This document shows positions 9,305 to 17,477 of a stretch of DNA of 64,000 bases, piece after piece. Below the pieces are notes generated by a model. It had not been told where the DNA came from. It did not search any database and saw only the letters and a list, made by a program, of their open reading frames with translations. Position numbers and translations under genes: made by a program. This DNA is from Desulfobacterales bacterium (GTDB lineage Bacteria > Desulfobacterota > Desulfobacteria > Desulfobacterales > Desulfosarcinaceae), in the NCBI GenBank assembly GCA_016218685.1, contig JACRDD010000045.1, forward strand, positions 62,001 through 126,000. The letters run 5' to 3'. Numbering within the stretch: position 1 is the stretch's first letter; every line of letters starts with the position of its first letter.

Positions 9305-9845
9305 ATAACGTTTCCTTTCTCTCTCTCCCATTTTTAACAAAAAAGCCCCTCGTCATAAGACCTTGCATAAGATTCTGAATCCCATCGTGCTTCTTTTGCC
9401 TAAACCATTCACACCTCCTTTCCGTGATACACCACAGACCTGATTTTGCCGGACGGCGACCATTTACTTTTTACCTTATTAACGTTACCCATCGGTCATT
9501 TGCAATTGGGGAAACCAGGTAAAAAATGCAACAAAAACCCTAATTGTTTGTCAATGCACCGGCGACGTCCGATAAGAAATCCGTCTGAATTGAACGCATG
9601 CATCGGTTAATCCCCCTACTTCAACGGGGTTCACATTTCAGAAGAGATCGTCAGTAAGAATTATGCCATCGCAGCGAACCCGAAAAAATGCTCGAAAATC
9701 TATTGAGCATGGAGGAAAACGAGAAGAAGTACCATATGCTTAAAAAGGAGGACTACCTAAGCCGGCCAAGCCGGAACCAAAAAGGTCTTCAACAATTAAC
9801 TGAAATTTGAGATGGTAGGGACAAACCTATCCTTGGAGGCCACCT
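9305..9845. other. Intergenic stretch with decayed sequence
   Basis: About 540 bases, AT-rich near 9420-9560. It should contain the promoter of the leftward PETase-like gene. The only open stretch is a short forward frame around 9611-9810, listed separately. I see no RNA gene or long repeat. Confidence 0.5.
9688..9810 (+). CDS. Short ORF or 3' remnant, function unknown
   Basis: A 40-residue charged frame (MLENLLSMEENEKKYHMLKK at its start). The frame is open upstream to 9611 without another ATG, so it may be the tail of a lost gene rather than an intact small gene. No Shine-Dalgarno is visible before the ATG. I do not recognise a family. It is listed because the region around it looks like decayed mobile DNA. 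Confidence 0.25.
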   Translation: MLENLLSMEENEKKYHMLKKEDYLSRPSRNQKGLQQLTEI

Positions 9846-10011
9846 ATGCAGTTGTTCACAGTACGGCACGCCGACAAAATCCGTGGCGAATTGTCCTGCC
9901 TTGACCGCATGATTATAACCGGCACCCTTCCTGGCATTTGCTTTGCCGATGGCAATAACCGCATATCTCAAACCCCAACACACCAAAATCTTTGTATATT
10001 TTCTCATGAAT
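9846..10011 (+). pseudogene. 5' remnant of a transposase-like gene
   Basis: GGAGG lies ~7 bases before the ATG at 9846. The first ~37 codons read as a protein start (DKIRGELSCLDRMIITGTLP, then GICFADG). A frame change near 9940 is then needed to continue as AITAYLKPQHTKIFVYF. From memory this combined sequence resembles the N-terminus of an element-associated family common in Deltaproteobacteria (LSCFDRVVITGTLPGICYADGM...YL...IRIFDY), but I cannot verify it. The match ends abruptly at 10011, where the duplicated radical SAM fragment begins in frame. It is therefore a truncated remnant at the right boundary of the island. Confidence 0.45.
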
Positions 10012-10346
10012 ATCGAGCTGGACCTGGCCGAATTCACGGTGCTGCCCCCCTTTCCCCATACCCGGGCCTGGGAGGCCATGCACCGCGAAGGACGGATCTT
10101 CTCCTACGACTGGAACGACTACACCGCCGACCAAGTCGTCTCCACCCCAAGCAGATGAGCGCCCAGCGCCTCCAGGAGCTGCTGGCTTATGCCTGGGACA
10201 CCTTCTACCAGGATGAACCCCAGCCCATGAAGATGTCCAAACTCTTCGCCCAGGTGATCCGCAAGGAGATGGCCGACAACACCTATCGCCCGCGGCGGCG
10301 GGAGCTGCGCGGCCGGGCATTCGGCAAAACGCTCGGCACAGGATGA
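10012..10346 (+). pseudogene. Duplicated, frameshifted 3' end of radical SAM gene
   Basis: It encodes the last ~110 residues of the gene at 370-1671 at ~97% nucleotide identity. A one-base deletion near 10140 (gtcgtctcc against gtcgtcttcc) breaks the frame (DQVVSTPSR, then the original frame resumes as PKQMSAQR). It ends with its own TGA after FGKTLGTG, eight bases before the AraC-type gene. It may preserve the original chromosomal 3' end of the gene, with the island now separating it from the body. No start or functional domain remains. Confidence 0.88.
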
Positions 10347-10353
10347 TTTCGGT

Positions 10354-11331
10354 ATGGACCCATTGTCCGACACCGCCCAAATCAGCGAATACCAGCTTCG
10401 CCTCAATCGTTGCATCGATTATATCCAGCACCATTATGGCGAGGCCTTGAATTTGACCAAACTGGCCGAAGTGGCCTGCTTTTCCAAATATCATTTCCAT
10501 CGCATTTTCAGGGCCTTGATGGGGGAAACGGTCAGTGACTGCGTCCAGCGGGTACGCCTGGAAAAGGCCACGTATAAACTCATCTTCGATAAAGACCAAT
10601 CCATCACCGACATTGCCCTTTCATGCGGCTTCTCGAGTTCTCAAAACTTCGCCCGCTGCTTTAAAGCCTATTATGGAACCACCCCCACGCGGGTGCGCGC
10701 CGAATACAATTGGAACGCCTGGGTGGCGCGCTTGAACGCACTCAAAGCCGCCGATGGCCGGGAAGCCGCCGCCGTCGGAGATGCTTTCCTCAACCGCTAT
10801 CTCCAACAGCACCAAATCACCAGCGATGCGCTGCTGGCGCCGACCGAGCCCATGCCCGTCGCCATCAGGCAAATACCGGCCTTGCGCTTGGCCTATGTGC
10901 GCAGCCGGGGCCCCTATCGCGTGGAGCAGATCGCTTCGGCGTTTGGAAAAGTACTTCAATGGGCCAGGCCCAAGGGATTGATGGAGCGCCAGCCACTGGT
11001 TTTGGGGGTTTTGTGGAGCAGCCCGGATATCACGCCCAAGGAAAAGCTGATCTACGATGCCTGCATTGCCGTGCCCGAGGCGATCAAGGCGGACCCATGG
11101 GTCAATATTCAAACCCTCAAGGGCGGCACCTTTGGGGTGTATCGCTGTGAAATCGAAAACCATCGTCACGAAGAGGCCTGGATGCGGCTGATCCTCAACT
11201 GGCTGGTTTCCAGCGATTATCAGCCCGACGACCGTCCCGGCTACGAAATCTATTACAGCGCCTCGACCTCGGATCCTCCGGGCCGCGCGGTGGTGGCGCT
11301 TTGCTTGCCCATCAAGCCCCTGAAGGGCTGA
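10354..11331 (+). CDS. AraC-family regulator with GyrI-like effector domain
   Basis: A 325-residue regulator. Residues ~10-110 carry the two AraC helix-turn-helix motifs (LTKLAEVACFSKYHFHRIF and ITDIALSCGFSSSQNFARCF). Residues ~165-325 form a GyrI/SOUL-like small-molecule binding domain (PVAIRQIPALRLAYVRSRGP). Such proteins respond to drugs or lipophilic compounds. The gene starts immediately after the pseudogene copy. The ADC-like and acyl-CoA dehydrogenase genes that follow on the same strand are candidate targets, which is inference from position. Confidence 0.9.
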   Translation: MDPLSDTAQISEYQLRLNRCIDYIQHHYGEALNLTKLAEVACFSKYHFHRIFRALMGETVSDCVQRVRLEKATYKLIFDKDQSITDIALSCGFSSSQNFARCFKAYYGTTPTRVRAEYNWNAWVARLNALKAADGREAAAVGDAFLNRYLQQHQITSDALLAPTEPMPVAIRQIPALRLAYVRSRGPYRVEQIASAFGKVLQWARPKGLMERQPLVLGVLWSSPDITPKEKLIYDACIAVPEAIKADPWVNIQTLKGGTFGVYRCEIENHRHEEAWMRLILNWLVSSDYQPDDRPGYEIYYSASTSDPPGRAVVALCLPIKPLKG

Positions 11332-11527
11332 CCCGCCTGGTCTTCCCGCCTCGGTTGAAGATAGCAAGATTTGAACCCATAAAAGCAAATTCGGACAAGC
11401 CGAGCGTGGGCCTTCCGCGTATTTTCAGAGACAAGATGAACGAGCCATTTCCCGCGCCATGGATTAGAAGGCATACAACGATCGCGACGGGCTTCCAGCC
11501 TTGCGATCCCAACCAAGGAGGTCATTC

Positions 11528-12319
11528 ATGGGTTTCGTCAAATCGCTTGAACAAATCATGGCCAGCCGCCGCCCCACGGCGGATTTTTACGATGCCGAAA
11601 TGCTCACGGTCTTCTGGGAAACCAAACCCGAGATCGTGGCCCGGCTGCTGCCACCGCCCTTGAAGCCGGCGGCCTATCCCTTGGCCATGGCCTTTGTGGC
11701 CAATTACCCCAAGACCAATTTCGATGTCACTTACAGCGAAGCGGCGCTCTTTCTCCTCGCCGCCTATGAGGGTCAGGAGGGAAACTACTGCCTGGCCATG
11801 CCGGTGACCAATGATATGGCTCTGGTGGGTGGCCGGGAGCTTTTCGGCTACCCGAAGAAGATGGCTGAGATCCAGATGAAGCGCGAGGGGAACACCGCCG
11901 TTGGCTGGGCCCAGCGGCGCGGCTGCCGCTTTTTCGAACTGCGGGTCAAGCTCAGCGGTCGGCTCAACGTGCCCGGCGCTGAAAAGATGAGCTCCCGCCA
12001 GGTGGATGAATCGGGCGCCATCCATGGGTTTGCCTATACCTATCGATTCTTCCCCACTCCCCAGGCCACGCCCATGGAGTACAACCCCTGGCTGATGCGC
12101 CAGGAGACCCTGTTGCGGCCCAAGAGCATTGAGCTGGGCGAAGCCGAAGTGATCTTTCAGGATTCACCCTATGATCCCTGGGCGGAGGTGGAGATCGTGA
12201 AAATGCTCGGCGCCATGTACATGGTGGGCGACAACTCCATGCTGTCCGGCAAGGCCCTCACGGCCGTGGACCCCATTCAGTTCGCCCCCCATGCCTTTAT
12301 CCGCATGGACATGAAATAG
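11528..12319 (+). CDS. Acetoacetate decarboxylase-like protein
   Basis: A 263-residue protein of the acetoacetate decarboxylase (ADC) family. The ATG at 11528 is preferred because AAGGAGG lies just upstream. The motif GRELFGYPKKMAE includes the Lys pair that forms the Schiff base in true ADC, so catalysis is possible. Members of this family also include non-decarboxylating aldolase or cyclase enzymes. The acyl-CoA dehydrogenase gene follows ~110 bases downstream on the same strand, which suggests a shared short pathway on acyl or beta-keto compounds. The substrate is not determined. Confidence 0.85.
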   Translation: MGFVKSLEQIMASRRPTADFYDAEMLTVFWETKPEIVARLLPPPLKPAAYPLAMAFVANYPKTNFDVTYSEAALFLLAAYEGQEGNYCLAMPVTNDMALVGGRELFGYPKKMAEIQMKREGNTAVGWAQRRGCRFFELRVKLSGRLNVPGAEKMSSRQVDESGAIHGFAYTYRFFPTPQATPMEYNPWLMRQETLLRPKSIELGEAEVIFQDSPYDPWAEVEIVKMLGAMYMVGDNSMLSGKALTAVDPIQFAPHAFIRMDMK

Positions 12320-12430
12320 AGCCGGACTCAAGGCTGCCGGTGCAAGGCGTAGCGCCCGTGACATGCACAAACCGCGGGCACACGTCCGAATCCTGCGCGC
12401 AGCGGGTTGGGGAAAGGAACGGATCATCAT

Positions 12431-13657
12431 ATGAATCACCGCAACATCGACATCAATATCAGCAAAGAGACCAGCGCCATGCTCAAGGAGGTAACCCCGT
12501 TCAGCATGCAGGTGGTGCGGCCCGCCGGAATCGCCCTGGACCGGCTGCCGGACCCGGCCCAGGTCATCGCGCCCGGCTCCCAGCTATGGGATGTAATCCG
12601 GGGGTTCCGGCAGATGGGGCTGCACACCCTCTATCTGCCCAAGCATGTAGGCGGCCTGGCCGACGGGCTCGATCCCATGGCCACGATCCTGTTGAACGAG
12701 CAAATGGGGTACGCCGATGCGGGGCTGGCCATCAGCATGGGGGTCTCGTGTATGCCGTTTGCCTTGGCCGCCATGATCCCCGATCCCGGCTTGCAGCAAC
12801 TGGCCCGGGATTTTTGCGAAGATAAAGAGGGCCGGCTCATCGGCTGCTGGGCCATCACCGAGCCGGATCATGGCACGGACTGGTTCCTGGGCGGCGCCAA
12901 TCCCAAGTGCGCGCCGGGTGTGGTGGCCGAGCTCAAGGGGGATGAGTACATCATTAACGGCGAGAAATCCGCCTGGGTCTCCAACGGCACCATCGCCACC
13001 CATGCGGTGCTGCATGTGGCCCTGGACCCCTCCAGGGGCATGCAGGGCCAGGGTTTGGCCATCCTGCCCCTGGATCTGCCCGGCATCTCCCGGGGCAAGC
13101 CCCTGGACAAAATGGGCCAGCGGCCCCTGAACCAGGGCTCGATCCTCTTCCAGGAGGCCCGGGTTCCCAAAAAATACATGGTGATCCCCCATCCGGATTT
13201 CATGAACGAGGCGGCCAAGGGGGGGTCGGGACTGGCCACGGTCAACGGCGGCACCGCCATTATCATGGCTGGACTGGCACGGGCGGCCTTCGACGAGGCC
13301 CTCCAATATGCCAAGAAGAGAATCCAGGGTGGTGCGACGCTGTTTGAACATGCCCCCATCAAGCTGAAACTGCTGCGCATGTTCAGCCAGGTGGAGGCGG
13401 TCCGGGCCGCGGTCCGGCGCATGGGCCTCTACAACCGCCAAAACCCCGCGGCACCGGCCGTGGCCCATGCCGTGGCCGCCAAGTGTTTGGCCACCGAGAC
13501 CGCCACGCAAGTGGCCAGCGATGCCATGCAGATCTTCGGAGGCTATGGTCTGGCCAAGGAGTTTCCCATTGAGAAGATGTTCCGGGATGCCCGGACCAGC
13601 ATGATCGAAGATGGGGTCAACGATGCCCTGGCCATCAAAGCCGCGGAGTTTCTCTGA
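12431..13657 (+). CDS. Acyl-CoA dehydrogenase family protein
   Basis: A 408-residue flavoprotein that would oxidise an acyl-CoA (or similar) at alpha-beta. Family hallmarks are ITEPDHGTD in the middle domain, INGEKSAWVSNG, and the C-terminal helical domain with QIFGGYGLAKEFPIEKMFRD. ATG 12431 is preferred over an upstream TTG because GGAAAGGAAC lies before it. Where many family members have the catalytic Glu just before the C-terminus, this one has MIEDGVNDALAIKAAEF; residue assignment needs an alignment. It probably works with the ADC-like protein upstream. Confidence 0.9.
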   Translation: MNHRNIDINISKETSAMLKEVTPFSMQVVRPAGIALDRLPDPAQVIAPGSQLWDVIRGFRQMGLHTLYLPKHVGGLADGLDPMATILLNEQMGYADAGLAISMGVSCMPFALAAMIPDPGLQQLARDFCEDKEGRLIGCWAITEPDHGTDWFLGGANPKCAPGVVAELKGDEYIINGEKSAWVSNGTIATHAVLHVALDPSRGMQGQGLAILPLDLPGISRGKPLDKMGQRPLNQGSILFQEARVPKKYMVIPHPDFMNEAAKGGSGLATVNGGTAIIMAGLARAAFDEALQYAKKRIQGGATLFEHAPIKLKLLRMFSQVEAVRAAVRRMGLYNRQNPAAPAVAHAVAAKCLATETATQVASDAMQIFGGYGLAKEFPIEKMFRDARTSMIEDGVNDALAIKAAEFL

Positions 13658-14105
13658 TGGCCGCAGGCTAAAGAGTCGTCATATAGAACGGCGCGGTGGT
13701 GGGCCTTTCAAAATCGTTGCGGGGGGATATGAGAAGCGATTGATTTACCTAGGGCTTTTGCAAATACCGGGCAACTGAAATCACCTCTGCCTTAAATTTC
13801 ATCGAGTTTCTCCCGCCACAGATTGGGATTGACGTCAGCGCGCTTTTATATATGCTGTTTATCATCAGTTTGATTATTGGCGCAGGAGAATCGCTTCCTA
13901 TCGTGCTCAACAATTATGCCTTCTTGTTTTTCACCATTGTCGGCATTGTCCACCGTTTGCCGGACTTTAATCTCTTCCTATCGATGGGGGGCGACAAATG
14001 CTGCCGCTTTGGTTCAAAACGCTCCGCAAGGATTGACCGGAGGCAGGCATGATATGAATATGCTTTTGTGCATTGCTACCTACTTATCGATACAAGGAGG
14101 ATTCA
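13658..14105. other. Gene-poor stretch
   Basis: About 450 bases between the acyl-CoA dehydrogenase and DinB genes. It contains a hydrophobic open stretch (listed separately) and the ribosome binding site AAGGAGG before the DinB gene. I see nothing else. Confidence 0.5.
13753..14052 (+). pseudogene. Possible C-terminal remnant of a membrane protein
   Basis: The frame is open from 13753 to the stop at 14052. It encodes two hydrophobic segments (LLYMLFIISLIIGAG and YAFLFFTIVGIV). The only internal ATG lacks a ribosome binding site. It reads like the end of a polytopic membrane protein whose front has been lost. The family is not recognised, and a small intact membrane protein is the alternative. 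Confidence 0.25.
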
Positions 14106-14618
14106 ATGGAATTACAACGCTACATCGGCATTGAGCTGTCCAGTTCAAAAATTGCCATGGAACATGCACTCCAGACGCTCACCCAGCAGGAGGTGGCTTG
14201 GCGGCCGGCATCCGGCTGCAATTCCATCGGAATGATTCTTTTCCATATGGCCCGAACCGAAGACGACATCATGCAGGGGATGCTTCAGAAGAAGACTTCG
14301 ATCTGGGAATCCGACAAATGGTATGAAAAGCTCGGCATGCCCAAAGAAGAAGCGGGCTCGCACTATACCGTCGATCAGGTCAATGCCTTCCAAATCCCCG
14401 AACTGGCCAAAATATTAGAGTACCACGATGCGGTGCGCGCCAAGACCAAGGAAAAATTGAGAAGTATGGCCGTCGAAGCGTTCAATGAAAAATTCACCTT
14501 CCCGGCCTTCGGGGAGATGTCCGTCGGGGCGCTTTTCGCCTTCTTGATCTCCCATGCTTCCCAACATATCGGCGAGATAGCCTACCTGCGGGGTTTGCAG
14601 CGCGGCATGGATAAGTAA
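14106..14618 (+). CDS. DinB-family protein
   Basis: A 170-residue four-helix-bundle protein of the DinB/DfsB type. The start at 14106 has AAGGAGG directly upstream. Candidate metal-binding His residues are in LFHMARTEDD and SHASQHIGEIAYLRG, matching the usual three-His metal site. Family members act as thiol-dependent transferases or have unknown roles. The gene stands alone in a stretch with its own ribosome binding site and has no obvious operon partner. Confidence 0.88.
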   Translation: MELQRYIGIELSSSKIAMEHALQTLTQQEVAWRPASGCNSIGMILFHMARTEDDIMQGMLQKKTSIWESDKWYEKLGMPKEEAGSHYTVDQVNAFQIPELAKILEYHDAVRAKTKEKLRSMAVEAFNEKFTFPAFGEMSVGALFAFLISHASQHIGEIAYLRGLQRGMDK

Positions 14619-14739
14619 AAGCAGATGTTGAGGCAAGGCGCCATCACGATTACGCTCTGAATTAGGAGAGCTAGAATAACAGGGTCCTGGGTCCAAGGTT
14701 CAAAACTCATCGGGAATCCATTCACCGTGGGGGGATGCT

Positions 14740-15135
14740 GTGGAACCAAACAAGATAGTAGTCAAATTCAAAAACAAATCGGTCGTCAAAGGCACCACCA
14801 TCGACTTTTTCCCCAACAAACCGAAATTTCACCTGACTGGGGAAGATGGCAAGACAACGGAAATTTCAATCGAAAACCTGAAAGCGATCTTTTTCGTAAA
14901 GGATCTCCAAGGCGACAAAGATCATAAGTATGACTACAAGGACGAAATCGCCGCAGCGGGGAAAAAGATGAGAGTTCACTTCACCGATGGCGAAGTCATC
15001 AGCGGCTATACCCTGGGGTATTCACCTGACCGGGACGGCTTCTTCCTGACGCCGGCCGACCTGAAAGGCAACAACGCGCGCATCTTCGTGGTAAGGTCGG
15101 CGACCAAAAAGGTCGAATTCATCCAGAGCCTGTAA
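14740..15135 (+). CDS. Small two-repeat beta-rich protein, function unknown
   Basis: A 131-residue protein starting at GTG with a G-rich site upstream. It appears to be an internal duplication. Residues ~6-57 (VKFKNKSVVKGTTIDFFP ... AIFFVKD) and ~80-131 (VHFTDGEVISGYTLGYSP ... RIFVVRS) share the pattern V.F.(D/N)...V.G....(F/Y).P....F.LT...(I)FVV. This suggests two small barrel-like units. No signal peptide or membrane segment is present. I have seen similar short proteins in Desulfobacterota but cannot name a function. The 3' end overlaps the convergent SRAP gene by 17 bases. Confidence 0.75.
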   Translation: MEPNKIVVKFKNKSVVKGTTIDFFPNKPKFHLTGEDGKTTEISIENLKAIFFVKDLQGDKDHKYDYKDEIAAAGKKMRVHFTDGEVISGYTLGYSPDRDGFFLTPADLKGNNARIFVVRSATKKVEFIQSL

Positions 15136-15829
15136 ATGCTTCCCCATCGATGCTTCCAGAAAGGCACGCGATGTTGGTCTGTTGGTTTTGATGGGCCGCG
15201 TTCACCTGTCGGCTGACCGGGCAATAAACCAAGTCGACCAGGGCCTGCTCCCCGAGGATGACCGTCAAGGCTTTCGCATCCCGGTTTTCCGGGTCCAGCC
15301 AAGGCTCATAGGCGCCTGGGGCCAGGATCACCGGCATGCGATGGTGAATCTCCTGCATGACCCCCACCGCCTCGCGGGTGATAATGGTGCAGGAGTGGTA
15401 GGGCTCATCGGGCTTTTCCCGGTCGCGCCAGACTTCCCAGAGGCCGGCGAAGGCAAAGGGTGCCTTGTCCGGCAGGGTGATGAACAGGGGCTGCTTCTTT
15501 CCCTTCTGGCCCTGCCACTCGTAAAACCCGTCGGCCAGGATCAGGCAGCGCCGCCGCTTGAACGCCTCCCGAAAACTGGGTTTTCCGGCAACGGTTTCCG
15601 ACCGGGCGTTGATCAATTTGGCGCCGATGGCTTTGTCTTTTGCCCAGAACGGCACCAGTCCCCAATGGTATTGCCCCAGGACATTCCGACCGTCCAAACG
15701 CGCGATGGCCAGCACCTGCTGGGAAGGCGCCACGTTATAGTTCTCCGCGGCCTCGCACGCCGCCGCGTCGATGGGGAAATACCGCCGGAGTTCTTCCAGC
15801 CTCCTGAATCCAACGAATCTGCCGCACAT
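15119..15829 (-). CDS. SOS response-associated peptidase (SRAP/HMCES-like)
   Basis: A 236-residue SRAP-family protein. These proteins covalently trap abasic sites in single-stranded DNA through the amino-terminal Cys (Cys2 after Met removal; the protein starts MCGRF). Other conserved features are YNVAPSQ, NARSETV, the catalytic-region DGFYEWQ and HHRMPVI. It has full family length. Convergent with the preceding small gene. By family knowledge it would act in DNA damage tolerance. Confidence 0.95.
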   Translation of the reverse strand: MCGRFVGFRRLEELRRYFPIDAAACEAAENYNVAPSQQVLAIARLDGRNVLGQYHWGLVPFWAKDKAIGAKLINARSETVAGKPSFREAFKRRRCLILADGFYEWQGQKGKKQPLFITLPDKAPFAFAGLWEVWRDREKPDEPYHSCTIITREAVGVMQEIHHRMPVILAPGAYEPWLDPENRDAKALTVILGEQALVDLVYCPVSRQVNAAHQNQQTNIACLSGSIDGEAFTGSG

Positions 15830-15916
15830 GACTGCTCCTAAAACGGATACCGATCACCGACGCCCTTTTTCACAAAGTTAATTTCTCAGGCGACGCCTGG
15901 CAACTCTGCAGCGGAA

Positions 15917-16120
15917 TCAACTCTCCAACTCCGCAAACCGGTTCACGCTCTTGAGCCGCGCCATGTCCTTTTCGTAGCGGCCGCGCCAGCCGATGCGCTG
16001 GAGGCGGCGGCCGAGGACGATTTTGAGGAACGGTTGGAAGAAGTAGAGCCAGATGCCGATCCAGACCGGGCCCTGGGCGCGGACCTGGCGGGAGGGTGGC
16101 CACCAGCCACAATCTTCTGG
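15917..16120 (-). pseudogene. Duplicated 3' end of the radical SAM gene at 17478
   Basis: On the minus strand this segment encodes the last ~66 codons of the gene at 17478-18968 (SRQVRAQGPVWIGIWLYFF ... NRFAELES, then stop). I estimate ~92% nucleotide identity. Similarity is lost at ~16120. The intact copy and this fragment have the same orientation and bracket the YhcG-type gene. There is no start codon or catalytic domain. Confidence 0.88.
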
Positions 16121-16147
16121 TGACTGATAGGGGGGCGCTTGCAGGTA

Positions 16148-17402
16148 TTACACGGCGCTCCTTCGTCTCGAGGGATTCTTCAACTGCTTTTGGGTACCAC
16201 CCGCTTTTGATAGGCGCTTGGCGCTTTCCTTGGCGATAAACTTTCCCTTGCCGCCCATCGAAGTGCGAGCCACCCTTTTCCGCTCCTCCAGCGATGCCCG
16301 TGTCCGCTCGATCTCGGCAGCCAATGCTTTCTCGTCGGGCAGGGCCGTCCGGTACTCCGCGGCCATCACTTTGTTCGGAAGTCCATCCAGCGCATACCGG
16401 GCCACAGCATCGTCTTTCCGGGCGCAGAGGATCAACCCCACCGGTGGATTCTCACCTTCATGAACCCAGTGTTCACGCGCATAGTTGAGATAGAGGTGCA
16501 TCTGGCCGGCATCGGCATGGGTGAATTTGCCGATCTTCAGGTCGATGACCACCAGGCAGCGTAAGCGGCGATGGAAAAAGAGCAGATCCACCCGGTACCA
16601 TTCATCGCCAATGCGCAAGCGCTTCTGCCGGCCGATGAAGCAAAAATCAGCGCCCAACTCCAGGAGGAAAGCCTCCAAATGGTGGATAAGCGCCGCTTCC
16701 AGGTCGGTTTCGGAATATTCATCCTTGAGACCGAGAAATTCGAGCACAAGGGGGTCTTTGATTTCCTCCTCGGGAAGAAGGCAATCTTCAGGGAGCGTCT
16801 TTTGCCCTTTGCTCAACATTGCAGCCTTGTTTCGGGACAAGGCCACCCGTTCGTAGAACTGGGAGTTGATCTGTCGGTCGAGTTGCCGCACGGACCAGCC
16901 GCCACGCAAGGCTTCGGTTTCGTAAAATTTGCGGGCCTGTTCATTCCGCACGCCAAGCAAACGCACATAGACGGACCAGGGGCAAGGGGAAATGACTTGC
17001 CACGGATTGAACCTTTTGAAAGCCGGTCAATTCGCTCGTTCCAGACAGCGTCTGGAATTTATCCAAAGATTCTCCAGACGCTGTCTGGAAAATCTCCTGA
17101 TGGGCCATGTAAAAAGACCGCATCTGATAGAGGTTGCTCTTTGCGAAACCCCGGCCGAACCGCGATGTGAGATCATGGGAAAGCCTCTTGAGAAGCGCTT
17201 CACCATACCCGGCTCGTTCGGAACCCTTTTGCTCAAATTCAACAATGCGTCGCCCAACCAGCCAATAAGCCGCCGTCATAATGCAATTGACCGAGCGAGC
17301 GGCAGACTTTCTGGCCGCATCGATGACCTTGGAGATGTCTCCAAGGACCGAATCATAATGGGCTTCCAAGCGTCGGCTCAGTGTTGTCGGCTTTTTCGTC
17401 AC
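16148..17402 (-). pseudogene. YhcG/DUF1016-type PDDEXK nuclease, single frameshift
   Basis: The N-terminal DUF1016 domain (16941-17402; AAYWLVGRRIVEFEQKG, YGEALLKRLSHDLTSRFG) and the C-terminal PD-(D/E)xK nuclease domain (16148-16966; RVDLLFFHRRL ... VVIDLKIG) are in different frames. Removing one C from the cccc run near 16979-16982 restores the family sequence PWSVYVRLLGVRNEQARKF. Either the gene is broken or the assembly has an error. Such proteins are mobile-island or defence-associated nucleases. Inside the N-terminal half are two QT(A/L)SG motifs encoded by the arms of a perfect inverted repeat. The gene sits exactly between two copies of a radical SAM gene 3' end. Confidence 0.87.
17041..17088. 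repeat. Inverted repeat inside the YhcG-type gene
   Basis: The 15-bp arms ccagacagcgtctgg (17041-17055) and ccagacgctgtctgg (17074-17088) are perfect reverse complements. Read on the minus strand they encode QTASG and QTLSG in the linker of the DUF1016 region. Confidence 0.85.
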
Positions 17403-17477
17403 GGATTCTCCGATGCAGCATGCTGCACACCATCTGCCGAAATTTCATAGAACCCCGCCACCACGGTCTCCCGCTGG

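Noticed and set aside
16941..16966. Programmed frameshift in the YhcG-type gene
   Set aside because: No slippery heptamer or downstream structure was evident; a simple one-base error or mutation explains it better.
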